A stretch of 64,000 bases of DNA, taken from Prototheca cutis (lineage: Eukaryota; Chlorophyta; Trebouxiophyceae; Chlorellales; Chlorellaceae). Below, piece by piece: positions 35,779 to 47,701 of this stretch; the stretch's first letter is position 1; every line of letters begins with the position of its first letter. The notes below the pieces were generated by a model. That model was not told where the DNA came from and made no database searches. It was given only the letters and a program-made list of their open reading frames with translations. The stretch lies in assembly GCA_002897115.2 (NCBI GenBank), contig BCIH01000006.1, positions 1,188,848-1,252,847 on the forward strand, written 5' to 3'. A program made the position numbers and the translations under genes.

Positions 35779-38687
35779 TTAGTCGATGTCAGCCAAGGAA
35801 TCGTCATCAGGCGAAGGCTTTCTCCGAGCTCGTTTCTTCTTGCCTTGCTCGCCTGCATCCTCTGTCCGTGTGCCGCCTCGGCCCTTCTTGCTCTTGTATG
35901 GCGGCCCTCCATCGTCCTCGGCGTCAAACGCCTGAAAGGTGTGACCCCGTGGCAGCCGTGGCAGTCCCGACCCCGACGCAACTCCCTCCTCCTCCTCCAA
36001 CTCTGCAGTGAGAAGCTTGTTTGTCTGGTTTCAAGTCTCCTTACTGCCCGCCCTGCCTACAACCGCAGCGCAACCACATGACGGCCAGTTTCAAACACCT
36101 GCACAAACCAAGCACAAAAACACAGCTGCTGCAACTTCTTTTCCTGCTCCAGCACCACCAAAAGCATCACACCTTCTTCTGGGACGGGCCGCCAGACAAA
36201 CAGGCTCCGGCTGCTTCCAGACACGACGGCTTCCACCCGGGGGTGCAGCTTGTTCACGGGCGAGATGGTGGTCAAGTTTGGATCCACAAGCTCTGCCACA
36301 AGCTCCCCCGTCGCAGCGTCCAGCAGATCCACAGGGTGCAGCGCCACACCACCAAAATCCTCGGAAATGTACCTAGGATGAGAGGATGTGCGTGTGTTTT
36401 GGCTGGTGTGATGGCCGTATGCCCTGTACTGACTCAAAGCTTGCGGAGGGGCCATTGGCAAGTCCTTCTCGGTAGCATCTGTGTTTCCTGGGATCTCATT
36501 CACCCCAGCACATCCACTCAAACAGCCATTTGCCAAACGCTATGGCAGTACCTTCCGCAGACGATGAGTCGCTCGGCGGGGTCCTTGGGGTCCCACTCCG
36601 CCCGGAATGGACTCAGGTATCGATTAAAGTTGTTGCTGTGCACGATGCACCGGTCGGGCTCCTGCATTGGCTTGTGTGTGTGTGTGTGTGTGTGTGTGTT
36701 TTGGGGGGGGGGCCCCCCGCGGGGAAAAGGGAAACCCCCCAAAAGTCCAAAAAGCCCGAACCCCCCCCCCCCCCCCACCCCAATCTTACCTCTCGACCGG
36801 CAAGGAGATAGTCCCAGACGCGGAGGCGGTTGTCCTGACACGTTGTTAATATTTTGCGACCCGTGTGCGGGCTGAAGTATGCCGAGTTGATGACTTTGCT
36901 GTGGGTCATCGTCGCCAGCTCGGGTGCGTCCAGCGCATCCCCCGCGCCGCGTTTTCCTCCAAGCGCCCGGATGTCCAGCACCCTTGCCGCATAGTCATTG
37001 CCAGCGGTCAGCAGCATCGTCGGGTCCGCCGGATTGACGCTCACGCTCTGAACCTGTGTCTCGGGTGTTGGGGTGCGGGGCCAGCACTGACCTCTTGCGT
37101 CTTTCAAATGTCGACCCAGCGAGCGAGGCAGGTTGCACATGCCAGCTGTACATTTGCGAGATGGCGGGGCTTGCCACATCAAAAATGCAACCCTGCCTCT
37201 CACCTTTGCACCGCGCTTGTGCGCTTGCGCCGTCGCCATCACGCCTTGCGTCCTGGAGTCGCAAAACACGATGCTGCCGTGACTGTCCCCGGCCACGATC
37301 GTCCCATCTGTGCAAGGAGCAAGCGTGTGAGGGGATGCAGTGGAACAGGATCACTGCCTCTGGCGGACGACAAACACACAGGCACATCAAGAGGACAAAC
37401 TGGCCATCTCTCTCCTTCAGTGGTGCGGGCAAGCCTTCTTTCAAACCCTCTGCGGACAAATCATTCAACAAACCTTCCGACTGCAACACCTTTTCCCCAA
37501 CCTGGAAGGACATCCATGGAAATGAGGTAGTTCCAGGTGCCGTCCTCTGCCGCCATGCCCCGCCATTCTCGCGGATTGGCATTGTACAATTCCGTCGCAA
37601 AGCCGGTTTCCACATCAAACACCTGCATTGTACGAATTCATGAGGGATTGGCTGTGTGCTTCTTGGTGGTGTTTGGGAGGGGGGGCAACCCAATCAACAC
37701 GAGCAGCGCCCACAACGCAGAGGCCCACCGCCACCAAACAGACCTTGACGGTTCCGTCCTGACTGCAGGAAGCACAGGTTGCACCACTTGTCCCTGGCAA
37801 GAACTTCAACGCACTGGTGAGCCAAAAGTTTATGGAGCGATACACCGTTCGCTCGGCCACGCGGTCCATGTTCCACACAGCAATGCGCCCCGCCTTTGAC
37901 CCCGACAGCACAATGGCATTGTCAACCGGGTGAAACTCCAGGCACGTGACACGTTTGTCGTGGAGACGCAACACCGCGGCGTCGACGCGCCATCGTCCCC
38001 GGGGCGGCGCCAGTGCTGCCCAGCCGTCCTCGCCCGCGGGGCCCACACGGCCGCGTTGACGCCGTGCCACATCCAGGGACAGCTGTCCCGTGGACGAGCC
38101 GGCCTCGGCCGCGGGACGGCAGCCGTGTCCGGGGTGCACGCGGTAGGGGCATGTCCCTGTGGAGTGGCCAGGCTGGCCGCAGAGATAGCATGGCTTGTTG
38201 GGACAGTCATAATACGTCGCACCTACAAACCCAGCGCTGTGGCCTTTCCGCCCGCAGACCTGACACATTCGGGTTTGCGGGAAATATTTGGGAGAGCTGA
38301 CGATCGGTCCGCGAGACCAGCATGACGGACCTCAGCAATGTTTTTTGGGAGACAGAACAGCTGCTATCCATCTGTACCAGCCTGGAAGACCCCCCAGCAA
38401 ACAAAATCCAGGACATGCGCCAATCCTGAGACTATCGCACGTACGTGGCAGGTCAGATCCACGCCTTCACCCGCGAATCGCAGCGTGATCTTCTTGCCAG
38501 GGTGCTGCGGCGGGGTGATCGGGTGCGGCGCACTGGGGCCGGCTTGGTTGCACGTCTGCTCGTCATCTACCTCGTCACTGCTGCCGTATGCCAATTCAGC
38601 GGTATCCTCGATGTCTGAGCCTTCCCCAGAAGAGGCGCCATCCTCCTCCTGCTCTGCATCGAGGAAGCGAAGCTCCCTGGAGCGCAT
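35779..38687 (-). CDS. DDB2: DDB2, UV-damaged DNA-binding WD40 protein
   Basis: Damage-recognition subunit of UV-DDB, acting with DDB1-CUL4 in global-genome nucleotide excision repair. Eight exons: 38687-38445, 38259-37744, 37622-37502, 37307-37204, 37053-36790, 36661-36552, 36372-36173, 36002-35779. All phases agree and give 593 residues. The acidic N-terminus is followed by two Cys/His units. The first is split by an intron (CH|VCGRKGH...YYDC); the second is a canonical CCHC knuckle, CYLCGQPGHSTGTCP, as in plant DDB2. WD40 repeats include VTCLEFHPVDNAIVLSGSKA, VINSAYFSPHTGRKILTTCQ with DNRLRVWD, and FRAEWDPKDPAERLIVCGR. The plant-like ISPVNKLHPR and VSGSSRSLFVWRP close the propeller. The tail is acidic then basic and ends DDDSLADID. 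The usual WDxR box reads LDIR here. Confidence 0.95.
36673..36777 (+). repeat. (GT)n, G-run and C-run cluster in a DDB2 intron
   Basis: About 14 GT units, a nine-base G run, a palindrome-like ggggccccccgcgggg and a run of about 16 C lie within one intron. In the gene's sense the (CA)n part lies just upstream of the acceptor ccaatgcag. Confidence 0.8.
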
Positions 38688-39217
38688 TGCCCCCTCCCTC
38701 TCCCTGCGCTCCCGATCTTGAACCGCTTCCAGTCACACTGATCCTTTCAAACTTATCTTATAATATACATTTCAATTGATGGGTTGTGGTCAAGTCGGAA
38801 ATTTGTTGGAGAACTGAGGAGGGCTGCTCTCTCGCGTGCTGCGTGCTACGAGAGCTAGTACGCGAGATCGTTGGCCTGGGGGATGGCCAAGGTCTCGGCG
38901 TCCGACGTGGACTTCCTCTGCCGCAACCACACCCCACACGGGTCGACCAGCCGTGTGTGGTTGACCAAAGAGCACTCGAATGGTTGATACAATAATAATA
39001 TGCACTGAGCCTGCACAGAATTGCGCGTGCGCTGTGTCTTGCGGACATCAAGTTCCCGTTAGGGACCTTCAGTGGAGCCGGTTACGAAAAAAATCCCCAA
39101 AAAGAGTGGCCGGACGCTCCGCCAGGTCAACGCGACAACGCGCATTATCATAACTCTCATCACATTCTCGAGCGCTTACTCGTTTCAAAAACGCGCGATG
39201 GTTTGTGAAAGCGCTTA
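38688..39217. promoter_or_regulatory. Shared divergent promoter region, DDB2 / LON2
   Basis: 530 bases between divergent starts. It is noticeably more AT-rich than its flanks, with tatcttataatatac near 38754-38766 and caataataatat near 38990-39000, either of which could serve as a TATA-like element. No motif is certain. Confidence 0.45.
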
Positions 39218-42200
39218 ATGAAACGGGCCAAGGGCGCAATGGAGGGCCCGGCGAGAACCCTTCCTCTCCTGCCGCTCCACCCCCATGTTCTCCTGCCGGG
39301 AGGAGTGCTGACGGTGGCGCTGCGCAATGACAGCCCCCTGATCGCCCATCTGCTGCGAAACTCGAGTAAGCATGCCCTGATCGCGGCGGTGCCCTACACG
39401 CCGGAGGCGTCGGAGACCGGGAGCTCCGAGTCGGGTCACGACGCGGAAGCACCACTGGACTTGGACCGGCTCTACCATGTCGGAGTTGCTGCCAGAGTGG
39501 TCCAGATGCTTAAAAGCTCCAAGGTGGGTCGTCTTGTTGGGAGTGTGGCGGGGCGAGGTTGCAGTCGGGTGCTCACTGGTCTATTTCCTGGGGCCCATCA
39601 ATGTTCGTCTGCCGAGCGACGTGACCCACCGGGCGGGGCACAGCCGATGCCTCGTTTCGCACCATCCCTGTCGTTCAACGTCCTGCATTCCTCTCGGGGT
39701 CGTTTTGCGTGGGAATGGTGGTTGTTGGCCGGAGGAGGGAGCAGCTAACTCGAAGGGACTTGGTAGTAGCGGTGGCTCTGCAGGGCCCAATGGGCCTTGG
39801 CAATGGTTGTCCTCTGTGCACACACACGCCGCTCAACCTTGGCTCCCCCAAACGTGAATTTCCAACACGCACAATCCATGCGTAGTCGGGCCTGTGGATC
39901 CTGTCCCTGGAAGGCCAGCACCGTCTGCGGGTGATGGACGTGGGTGTAATGCGGGGCCCCGAGGAGAACGGGCTGTTTGAGGCCACGGGCACCCAGCTGG
40001 ACTACCTGTCTGGCTCGGGCAAGCCCGGTGGGGTTGCTCAGGAGGGAAATTCTACCGACGCCGACAGTCTGGCCTCGTCGCCTGCGGGCGCCGGCAGCAT
40101 GTCGGCGCCGTCGCCCGCGCCGGCCGGCACCCTGATCGTCCCTGGGGGCAACGTCCCCATCGGCGACGATGACGAGGCCGAGGCATTAACTCGCCAGCTG
40201 GTGGGTCAGGTCCGGGCGCTGAGCGTCGCATTGCAGGGCGAAGCCCGGGGCTCGGAGTCGGGTCGCCGCATCGCCGCGCAGCTTCTCGCCGGCTCCCGCG
40301 AGCGACTGGCGGACGTGGTGGGTTCGCTGGCGGCGCGCACGCGGCCCGAGCGCCTGGCAGTGCTGGGCGCGCTGGGCCTGACCCCGCGGCTGCGTCTCGT
40401 GGCGGGGCTCATGGACGGCGTGCTGGCGTTATTGGCCGAAAACGCCGCCGCGAATAGCGGCAAGGCCGTGCCCGGCACGGCCCTAGGATCGCTCCGCGGC
40501 GGTGGCCCACCCGCCCTGCCCGCCAGATCTGGTGGCAGCAGCAATCCAGGGGAGCAGGAGGAGGTGGCGGGCGTGTTGGCGCGTCTGCGTGCGGCGCGGC
40601 CGCCGCCGGCCGTGATGGAAGCCGCCGAGCGAGAAGCCCGGCGGCTGGGTCGGGGCTCGGAGCAGTCGCCGGGATATGCTGTAGGTCTCGCGTACTTGGA
40701 AGTCCTCGCCGACCTGCCCTGGGACGCCTGGTCCTGGCAGATCAGTCGCAGCGGTGGCGTCGGGCGGGAAGAGGGCCCGGGTTTGCCGCAGGCAACGACC
40801 GACCCGGCAGCGTTGCCTACTTCCTCTTCTCCGCCCCCGCCCTCCCCACCGACATCAACGCCAACGACGCTGGCGGCGGTGCGTGCGGCGCTGGATTCGG
40901 AGCACTCGGGGCTCGAGGACGTCAAGCGGCGGATCGTGGAGTACGTGGCGGTGCGGCGGCTGCGGGGGTGGGACGCCCGCGCACCCGTGCTGTGCCTGGT
41001 GGGCCCGCCCGGCGTGGGCAAGACGAGCCTGGCGCGCAGCGTGGCTGCCGCCCTGGGCCGGCCCCTCCAGCGCATCGCGTTGGGCGGCGTGCGCGACGAG
41101 GCCGAGATCCGGGGCCACCGCCGGACGTACGTCGGCGCGCTGCCGGGGCGCGTGATCCAGGCACTGCGACGGGCCAAAGCCCGAGACGCGGTCTTGCTGT
41201 TGGACGAAGTGGACAAGATGGGTCACGACAACCGCGGCGACCCGGCGTCGGCGCTGTTGGAGGTGCTGGACCCGGAGCAGAACGCCACATTCCGCGATGC
41301 CTATCTTGCGCTGCCGTTTGACCTGTCGGCCGTGCTGTTCATCGCAACGGCAAACCGCGAGTCTGACATCCCCGAGCCGCTGCTGGACCGCATGGAGGTG
41401 GTACGCCTGCCGGGGTACACGGTCGCTGAAAAGCTCGACATTGCCCAACGCCACCTGGTCCCACGAACTTTGGTGGAGCATGGGTTGACCGACCAGGATC
41501 TCCAGTTCCCGCGCGAGATCCTCAAGCTCCTGATCGAGGGGTACACCCGCGAGGCTGGCGTGCGGTCTCTTTCGAGGGCCCTTGCGGCGCTGTGTCGCCG
41601 TGCTGCGCTCGACCTCGTCGGCGGCGCCGAGGCTGGTGAGGGCGACGCCGGGGAGAATGGCTTGGCATCCGCAGAGGACGGCAGTGCTGACGGCAATACA
41701 CAGAGCAACAGCGACCTGGGACGACGAGGCGAGACGCAGGCGCGTGCCACTGGCGAGGTTTCCGCCGGCGGCCGGCCGCCGCTGCCACGGCACACTCTCT
41801 CCAGTCCCGGGCCAGTTTCGGTGCTGGCCAGCGCAGAGGCTGCTGTGGGCCCCCGCCGGCCTGCCACAACCCCGTCCGCTCCTGCCAACCCATCAATGGC
41901 CACAACAATCTCACCAGTGTGTGGGTCGGCAGCCTCCAGCACCCATTCGTCCCCGGGGGGGTCACTGGCATACCTGACGGCCGGCACTGCACTCGCGCCC
42001 CAGGACAGCGGCGTCAGGGGATGGACATCGGGTGGCGACGTTTATGCGGCAAGCGGCAGCGGCAGGAGTGGTGGTTGTGCGTCGCGCCCTCCTCAACGAC
42101 ACGCTGCAAGCTCGCCGACAACGGCGATGACGATGGCGTCACCCCGGCCCCCAGTCCTCCCGCCTGGTCCTGTGGCGCCGGTGGGCAAGAGCCGTGCGGC

Positions 42201-43500
42201 GCAGCACCGCGCACAGGCCGTGGCCGAATCGTTGCCGCTGTCGTTGGCGACGCTGGACGTCGCGGCGCTGGAGGGCAGCCTGTCGGCCGCGGTGCCTGCG
42301 CCCTGCGCCACGGCTGTCATAGACAACNTGGGGCATACGAGTAGTGGGCGTAGAGGAGTTCGACCGGACGGCGGTGAATCTCGGGCCCGATCGACAGACA
42401 CCGCTGCAGTGGTGGGGCCGGGCTGGCTCACGCGGCTTACCAGCGGCTGGCGTGCCGCGCATGAGCGGCCGCTGATCGAGGCTTCCGCTGCCGGCCGCCG
42501 GCGGGGCGCTGGCAGTGGCGGCGGTGTTGTGGAGGGCCCGCCAGGCAGCCGTGGCGGCAGCAACGGAGGCAGCCGGGCCGACGATGCGACAACAGACCTC
42601 GGTGTTGCTCCGTCGCCGCAACGACCTCAGCCATCCTCGGCCCATGCACACCAGCGGGGCCCCATGCGCCGCGGGCCCCGCCCGGGTGGGCCGCTGGTTG
42701 CCACCGAAGCGTTGGTGGAAGCCGTGCTGCGGTCGAGACGCCATGACCCGGCGGACACCGCACAGCGCGTCGCAGGGCCCGGCGCCGCCGCGGGTCTGGT
42801 CTGGACATCTGCAGGCGGTGCGGTGCAGTACATCGAGTGCATCCGCGTCGGCGGCGGTGGTGATGATTACGAGGAGTGCGGCGATTTTGAGGAGCATGGC
42901 GACGGGAGCGCTGGGGGGAGGTCACCGCCCCGCCCCACACGCCCGCACCACTCCAGCAGCAAGGGCCAGCTGACGCTGACGGGGCAGCTCGGCGACGTGC
43001 TGGAGGAGTCGGCGCGGATTGCGCTGAGCTGGACGCGCGCTCACAGCGCTGAACTAGGTATTCGCCGCCGCGCAAGGTCGATCTCCACCGCCAACGTGAC
43101 GTTTGATCCGGCGGCTTCGTGGGATGTGCATGTGCATTTGCCGGCGGGGGCGGTGCCCAAGGATGGCCCCAGCGCGGGCGTGACGCTGGTGGTGGCGCTG
43201 GTGTCGTTGTTTGCCGGCCGCGCCGCGCGGAGCGACGTGGCGATGACGGGGGAGTTGACGCTCCGTGGCCTGGTCCTGCCGGTCGGCGGGGTCAAGGAAA
43301 AGCTCCTGGCAGCGCACGCCGCGGGCATCCGCCGTGTCCTGGTGCCCGCCCGCAACGTCGCCGATCTCAGGGCCGAACTCCCGGCAGACATCCTGTCCGA
43401 CGTCGAGCTCATCGGCTGCTCCCGCATCGAGGAGGTTCTCGCCGCCGCGTTTGATCCGCCGCTGCTCCTTGAAGAAGCGGGGCCGCGGCCGAGAATGTAG
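39218..43500 (+). CDS. LON2: Lon-type ATP-dependent protease, peroxisomal LON2 class
   Basis: AAA+ serine protease; in plants the LON2 class handles peroxisomal matrix protein quality control. Two exons, 39218-39523 and 39886-43500, join in phase 0 to give 1306 residues (plant LON2 is about 890). The N-terminal substrate domain begins RTLPLLPLHPHVLLPGGVL. AAA+ motifs: Walker A VGPPGVGKTS, LGGVRDEAEIRGHRRTYVG, Walker B AVLLLDEVDKMG, and GDPASALLEVLDPEQN. The protease domain has the catalytic Ser in PKDGPSAGVTLV (about residue 1198) and Lys in PVGGVKEKLL (about 1239). Between the AAA+ module and the protease lies an additional linker of about 350 low-complexity residues (41630-42690). A second ATG at 39239 is in frame and could be the true start. 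The C-terminus is PRPRM, a PTS1-like but non-canonical ending. Confidence 0.94.
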
Positions 43501-44012
43501 CTATATCGTTTGTGCCATTTGACATCCCTGTCCTGTCCTGTCCGGGCCCCTGCACCGAGCAATGTAGTGCCCTGTCCACCAGGGCGGCGCCGTGCCTCCG
43601 CAGAGACACCGTCGCCATTGTCCTTTTATCGACAGTCTGTCGTCGTCGTCAAGTGATGGTCACCCTTTTGCTCGAAACATGTGTGCCCGCAGCCGCAATG
43701 GTTCTGGCCTTTCCCCAGTGGGAAGGCAGGCACCCCATTTCGCTTGCGTATGTATTGGGTACTCGATGACGGCCCTATCGCCAGCGGTGCGACAGTTTGA
43801 TTCTCCCACCCGGAACTGTGGTCGCTGGACCCCCTGTGTGCATGCACGCGTTCGGTCCATCCAGCGCTGCTGCCCCCCAGTGGGTGAATTTTCTCAACCG
43901 GGTCCGATTCTCCTCAGCAGACTTGCTTCTCTGTAACAGCGCGCCAGATTTACGACAAGATCGTCCAACTCGCAAGTGACAACAATGAAATGCCAGGGGT
44001 TCCAACGCCCTC
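43501..44012. other. Intergenic between convergent LON2 and bL34 genes
   Basis: About 510 bases with no recognised exon. It should hold both 3' UTRs. Confidence 0.4.
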
Positions 44013-44688
44013 CTACTTGCGGGCGGGCTTGCCAGCAGGGCAGAGCACCTTGCGGCCCTTCGATCTCCGCTTGGCCAACACTTTTCTGCCGCCTGGTGTC
44101 GCAATGCGCGTCCTGAAACCCGACACCCGCGCCCGTTTCCTGTGGGGATGCCACGAGAAGAAGCAATGAGAATCATAGGCCTCACACGGAGGGGGCATTC
44201 GCTCACGAGTGTCTTGCCGCAAGCGGCCTTACGGTCCCCACCTCAGGGGCCTTCATCTGTCCCCCTCCCCACTCTACCCCCCCAGCCCCCAAACGTGCCT
44301 CCTTGTTCCATGCAGAGTGCAGCCCAGGCCCTTCTTCTTGTTTGCCTCGACCAGGAACGGCAGCCGCAGCTGGGTCAGTGCCTGCTTCAGCGGCTGGACG
44401 ACCAGCCCTGCACGAGGATGTGGCGCGCATGGACGTTGTGGGCATGTGCATAGATAGCGTCAAAAGAACATCAGGCGCAGCACGTGGCTGGGCACACCCA
44501 GACATTCACAGTCACTCACTCGTAAAGGTGCCGGCTAGTCCAGAGAGGCCAACCCCCACAGGGGNCAGGAAACTGGACTGCAGCGCCACAATGCGCGGCT
44601 GGGCAGGCAATTTATTGACGGTGATTCTCGTCGACGTGAGGCGGGGCAAGGCCGGCCGGGCCGTAGTGAAGGGCATCATGGACCTCAT
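44013..44688 (-). CDS. RPL34: Plastid ribosomal protein bL34, nuclear-encoded
   Basis: Bacterial-type large-subunit protein bL34. The cyanobacterial-style core and N-terminal leader point to the plastid ribosome. Three exons, 44688-44520, 44407-44299 and 44139-44013, give 134 residues. Exon 1 starts [20 protein letters not shown], rich in Ser/Thr/Arg and poor in acids, like a chloroplast transit peptide. The core reads [21 protein letters not shown] then [17 protein letters not shown], a clear bL34 signature. The C-terminus CPAGKPARK resembles the plant plastid extension. The second intron only fits if its donor is GC (GAG|GCACGT), since the phase and the family alignment both demand that junction. 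The first donor is a consensus gtgagt. Confidence 0.9.
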
Positions 44689-45655
44689 GTTGCCGGCCGG
44701 TGCTTGCTCGACGCCCTGTTAGCGGAGATGGACCGGTGCTGCGCACGCAGGCGTTCTCACGCCTGTGGATGGTTCAATAAAAAGAACTGATCTGTCATGC
44801 AACCACAGTGCGTGAGTTATTTCTTGGGGAATTGGACGCAGCGTGCGTACCAGTGTGTCGCTCGTCGGTGCGGTGTCCAGACCAGGTGCCACGCCAGCGC
44901 TGGCGAGAATCCGAGACCAAAAGCAAGCGGCACCCCGCGGCCCTGGCTCCCCACACCTCAGCGCCATGGGACTCCCATCATGCATGTCATGATTTATAAA
45001 TGACCATAGATCCTGCTGACCAAGAGGGTTTGGAGTCGTTGCTGCTGCACGTGGGCGTGATCTGTTGCCCCGCCGGCATACCATGTTTCCAAGCTGCCTG
45101 GTCGCCCGCGGTGAGGAACTGTGATGGGGGCCCATACCTGCACGATGCCGGCCAGTGGTAAATGTGTTTTAAATCCAACGTCATCCACACCGAGACGAGG
45201 GACTATGCCGCCGATATTGTTGCCGTGCAGGTGCAAAGCCACTGGCAGTCAATTTTGGGGCCTCCTTTGGTCGCCATTTGGTGCGCGATCAGTGCTGCGT
45301 CAGCGTGTACCGTTGTGCGCATGGCCATCATGAGAGATCAAACCCTAAGAATAGAATCCCAGCTTGCCATTGAGAGCCCATGGTGCAGGCCACACAGAAG
45401 ATTGCTCGGCCGAGCGTTGGAGGGGGGCTTGCACACGCAGCAGAGGCCAGAACCCAGTCTGGCACAAGGGTCAGTCGTTAACCCTGGCATACCTTTCTGT
45501 GTGTGGTGCTTTGCAGCGCTGTCATATGAGTTCTACCCCGGCATGCCCTGGGCGAGCAGTCGATGGGCATGCCGCTGCTCGCATTTGGAAATCTGCCAGA
45601 CTGAACTGCCTAACTCCGCTCTGGCCCTGACCCATGACAGCCGCGTCCCGTCGCC
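44689..45655. other. Intergenic between divergent bL34 and PCD genes
   Basis: Just under 1 kb. Several short open frames occur on both strands, none with family resemblance. It should hold both promoters. Confidence 0.4.
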
Positions 45656-46589
45656 ATGAGCTCCTCCGCTGTCGACCAGTCGGCGCCGCTCAAGACGAAA
45701 AAGTGCATTGCCTGCGAGGGCGGCGACGTCAAGCCGCTGACCGAGTCTGAAGCAAGCACACTGCAGCAGCAGGTGCGCACACAAGCTTCTTTTGATTTTG
45801 CTTTTTGGGGGGGAGGGGGGTGCCAGAAGAGGTTAATTGGTGGCCAGGCAGCTCCCCTTCCTAAGGATTAACTGAAGGCCATCGCCCAGTGCATCACTTG
45901 ATCCTGACTTACCTGTTGAACATCCCTGGGCCGGCCAAGGAGATGCTTTTTCCAAATGCATTACCACCACTGCAGTGCCCCGACTGGCGCATTGGCGCCA
46001 CGGAATCGGGCGACATGTGCATCACACGCGAGTGGAAAGTGCGGAACTTCCTGGCTGGCCTGGAGCTGTTCAAGAGGTGGGGTTTGCATGTGTGACGTGG
46101 ATGTGGTCGAGAGTGTGCATGGATGATACATTTTTGACTGGTTCTTCGACGTCGATGGGGAACAGCTTGTGTCCATCCCCCCAAAAGTGCAGTGCTGTGC
46201 TGCGCTGTGCTCCCCACCAATGCCACCAAACCCCCACCAATGGCCGCAGGGTTGCGGAGGTGGCCGAGTCTGAGGGCCACCACCCAGACCTGCACCTTGT
46301 CGGCTACAATCGAGTGACTGCCCAGCTCAGTACGCACTCTGTCCACGGCCTGACCGAGAATGATTTCATCATGGCGGTAGGGGTCGGGGGGGAGGTTTAG
46401 ATTGATATGTTTGACTGCAGATGTGTGTGTGTGTGTTTGGGGGGGGGGGGGGGGGGGGTTCTGACCAGGGACCTGAGTCAGAGCTTGGAATACCTGTTCA
46501 ACCGCCGACAAAACCCTCTTTCCTGCCTGCAGGCAAAGATGGATGAGCTGGATCTATCCGATCTGCTGTCACGCCGTCGGGCGAAATGA
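45656..46589 (+). CDS. Pterin-4a-carbinolamine dehydratase
   Basis: Dehydrates 4a-hydroxy-tetrahydropterin, recycling the pterin cofactor of aromatic amino acid hydroxylases; plant homologues occur in plastids and mitochondria. Four exons, 45656-45772, 45976-46076, 46250-46376 and 46533-46589, agree in phase and give 133 residues. The N-terminus KKCIACEGGDVKPLTESEA matches the plant-type CxxC leader. The core has MCITREWKVRNFLAGLELF then RVAEVAESEGHHPDLHLVGY with the HHP active-site motif. THSVHGLTENDFIMAAKMD completes the domain. The start ATG has context cgccATGAG. The family match is strong. No plastid transit peptide is evident in this model, so a cytosolic form, or an upstream exon I have missed, is possible. 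Confidence 0.95.
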
Positions 46590-46597
46590 TTTCCGCA

Positions 46598-46604
46598 AAT
46601 AAAA
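46598..46604 (+). terminator. Putative AATAAA-type poly(A) signal
   Basis: The sequence caaataaaagc occurs 9 bases after the dehydratase stop codon. It is very close to the stop, so it may be coincidental. Confidence 0.25.
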
Positions 46605-47141
46605 GCTGCTCCAGAGTATATGCATGCGGACATGGTGCACGCACCATCACAACAGCACACATGAATTTTGTCCTTGGTGCCATCCTGCCCGGGCTTCCAA
46701 CCCCCGGCAGCGGAGGCCACATCGCCGGTTTTGTGAGTGAGCATGGTCGAGTGTGGCATGGCCCACAGCGACAGCAATTCAGAGGGGGTTTTGACAGGGG
46801 GGGTTGTCGCAGCGCGTGGGTTCACGAATTGAGTGTGAGGGGGCCCAGAGTCTGGCGTGCTCTGGCAATGGGTGCCAGAAGCTGAAGGTCTTGATCATCA
46901 GGCCACACAAATAATGCGTGCACCCACCGGCTGGCACACGCCTGGGAAGGACGGGAGCAAATGTACAGCTGACGTTCCTTGTCCTCAGAAGAGCGACAGG
47001 TCAGGCATGTCTGCACAGGGGATGTGTTGTGGGGAGGGAGAGGCTTTTGTTGGGGTGCAGGGATTGGACGGACTTGGTGATGCAGTTGGGCTTGGTTTGA
47101 CCCCGGCAGGGGCATCCAGTTGTGTGTGCCCTGTATCGTCA

Positions 47142-47580
47142 TCACTCTCCTGCCATTCCTCTGCCTAAGCACCAGTAGAATGGCAATAGCACACAGCAAC
47201 ACCATCGTTACCGCACCAGGGCAGAGACTTGGCAGTGCACCCAGACTGACGGCAAAGGGGGACCCCAGGCCGAGACGACTGCCGCCTTGGCCGCGAGTGA
47301 CGGTGGGCTGCTCGCCTGGCGGCCGCGGCCGGCAGCTCGGGTCTGGTGTGCCACAGGAGTCGGCGATGCTAGCCAGCCCGCTAAAGCTTGCTGAGTGGAA
47401 GGGCATGCGGTCGGGGGAAGTCAGGCCCTCGGGCAGCAGATTGGGGATGAGCAGCGCCGGCGGGCTGGCCTCCAGGCCCAGCACGCGCAGCGGCGCGGCC
47501 GGCCGTGGTGCCAGTTCAGCGCCCAGCTGTGAGCAGGCCGTCTGCCAGGCATCAGGCCCCGGTGCTGGCTCGGGATGCAC
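47142..47580 (-). CDS. Candidate exon of an unrecognised protein with a membrane segment
   Basis: A minus-strand frame opens after acceptor TGGCAG|GTG at 47580 and reads as plausible protein, including LRVLGLEASPPALLIPNLLP and a single hydrophobic segment AVTMVLLCAIAILLVLRQR. A donor (GGCAGGAGA|GTGATG) lies just after the segment. A (CA)n tract in the gene's sense lies upstream of a possible acceptor. I could not find convincing flanking exons, so the gene and its extent are unresolved. Confidence 0.35.
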
Positions 47581-47614
47581 CTGCCAGTACGAGCACCAGC
47601 CTGTGTTTGTGGGG

Positions 47615-47668
<54 letters not shown>

Positions 47669-47701
47669 TGGTGGTGGTGGTGGTGGTGGTGGTGGTGGTG
47701 A
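47615..47701 (+). repeat. (GT)n followed by (GTG)n microsatellite
   Basis: About 26 GT units run directly into about 12 GTG/GGT units. In the minus sense this is (CCA)n(CA)n, ending close to a potential splice acceptor. Confidence 0.9.
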
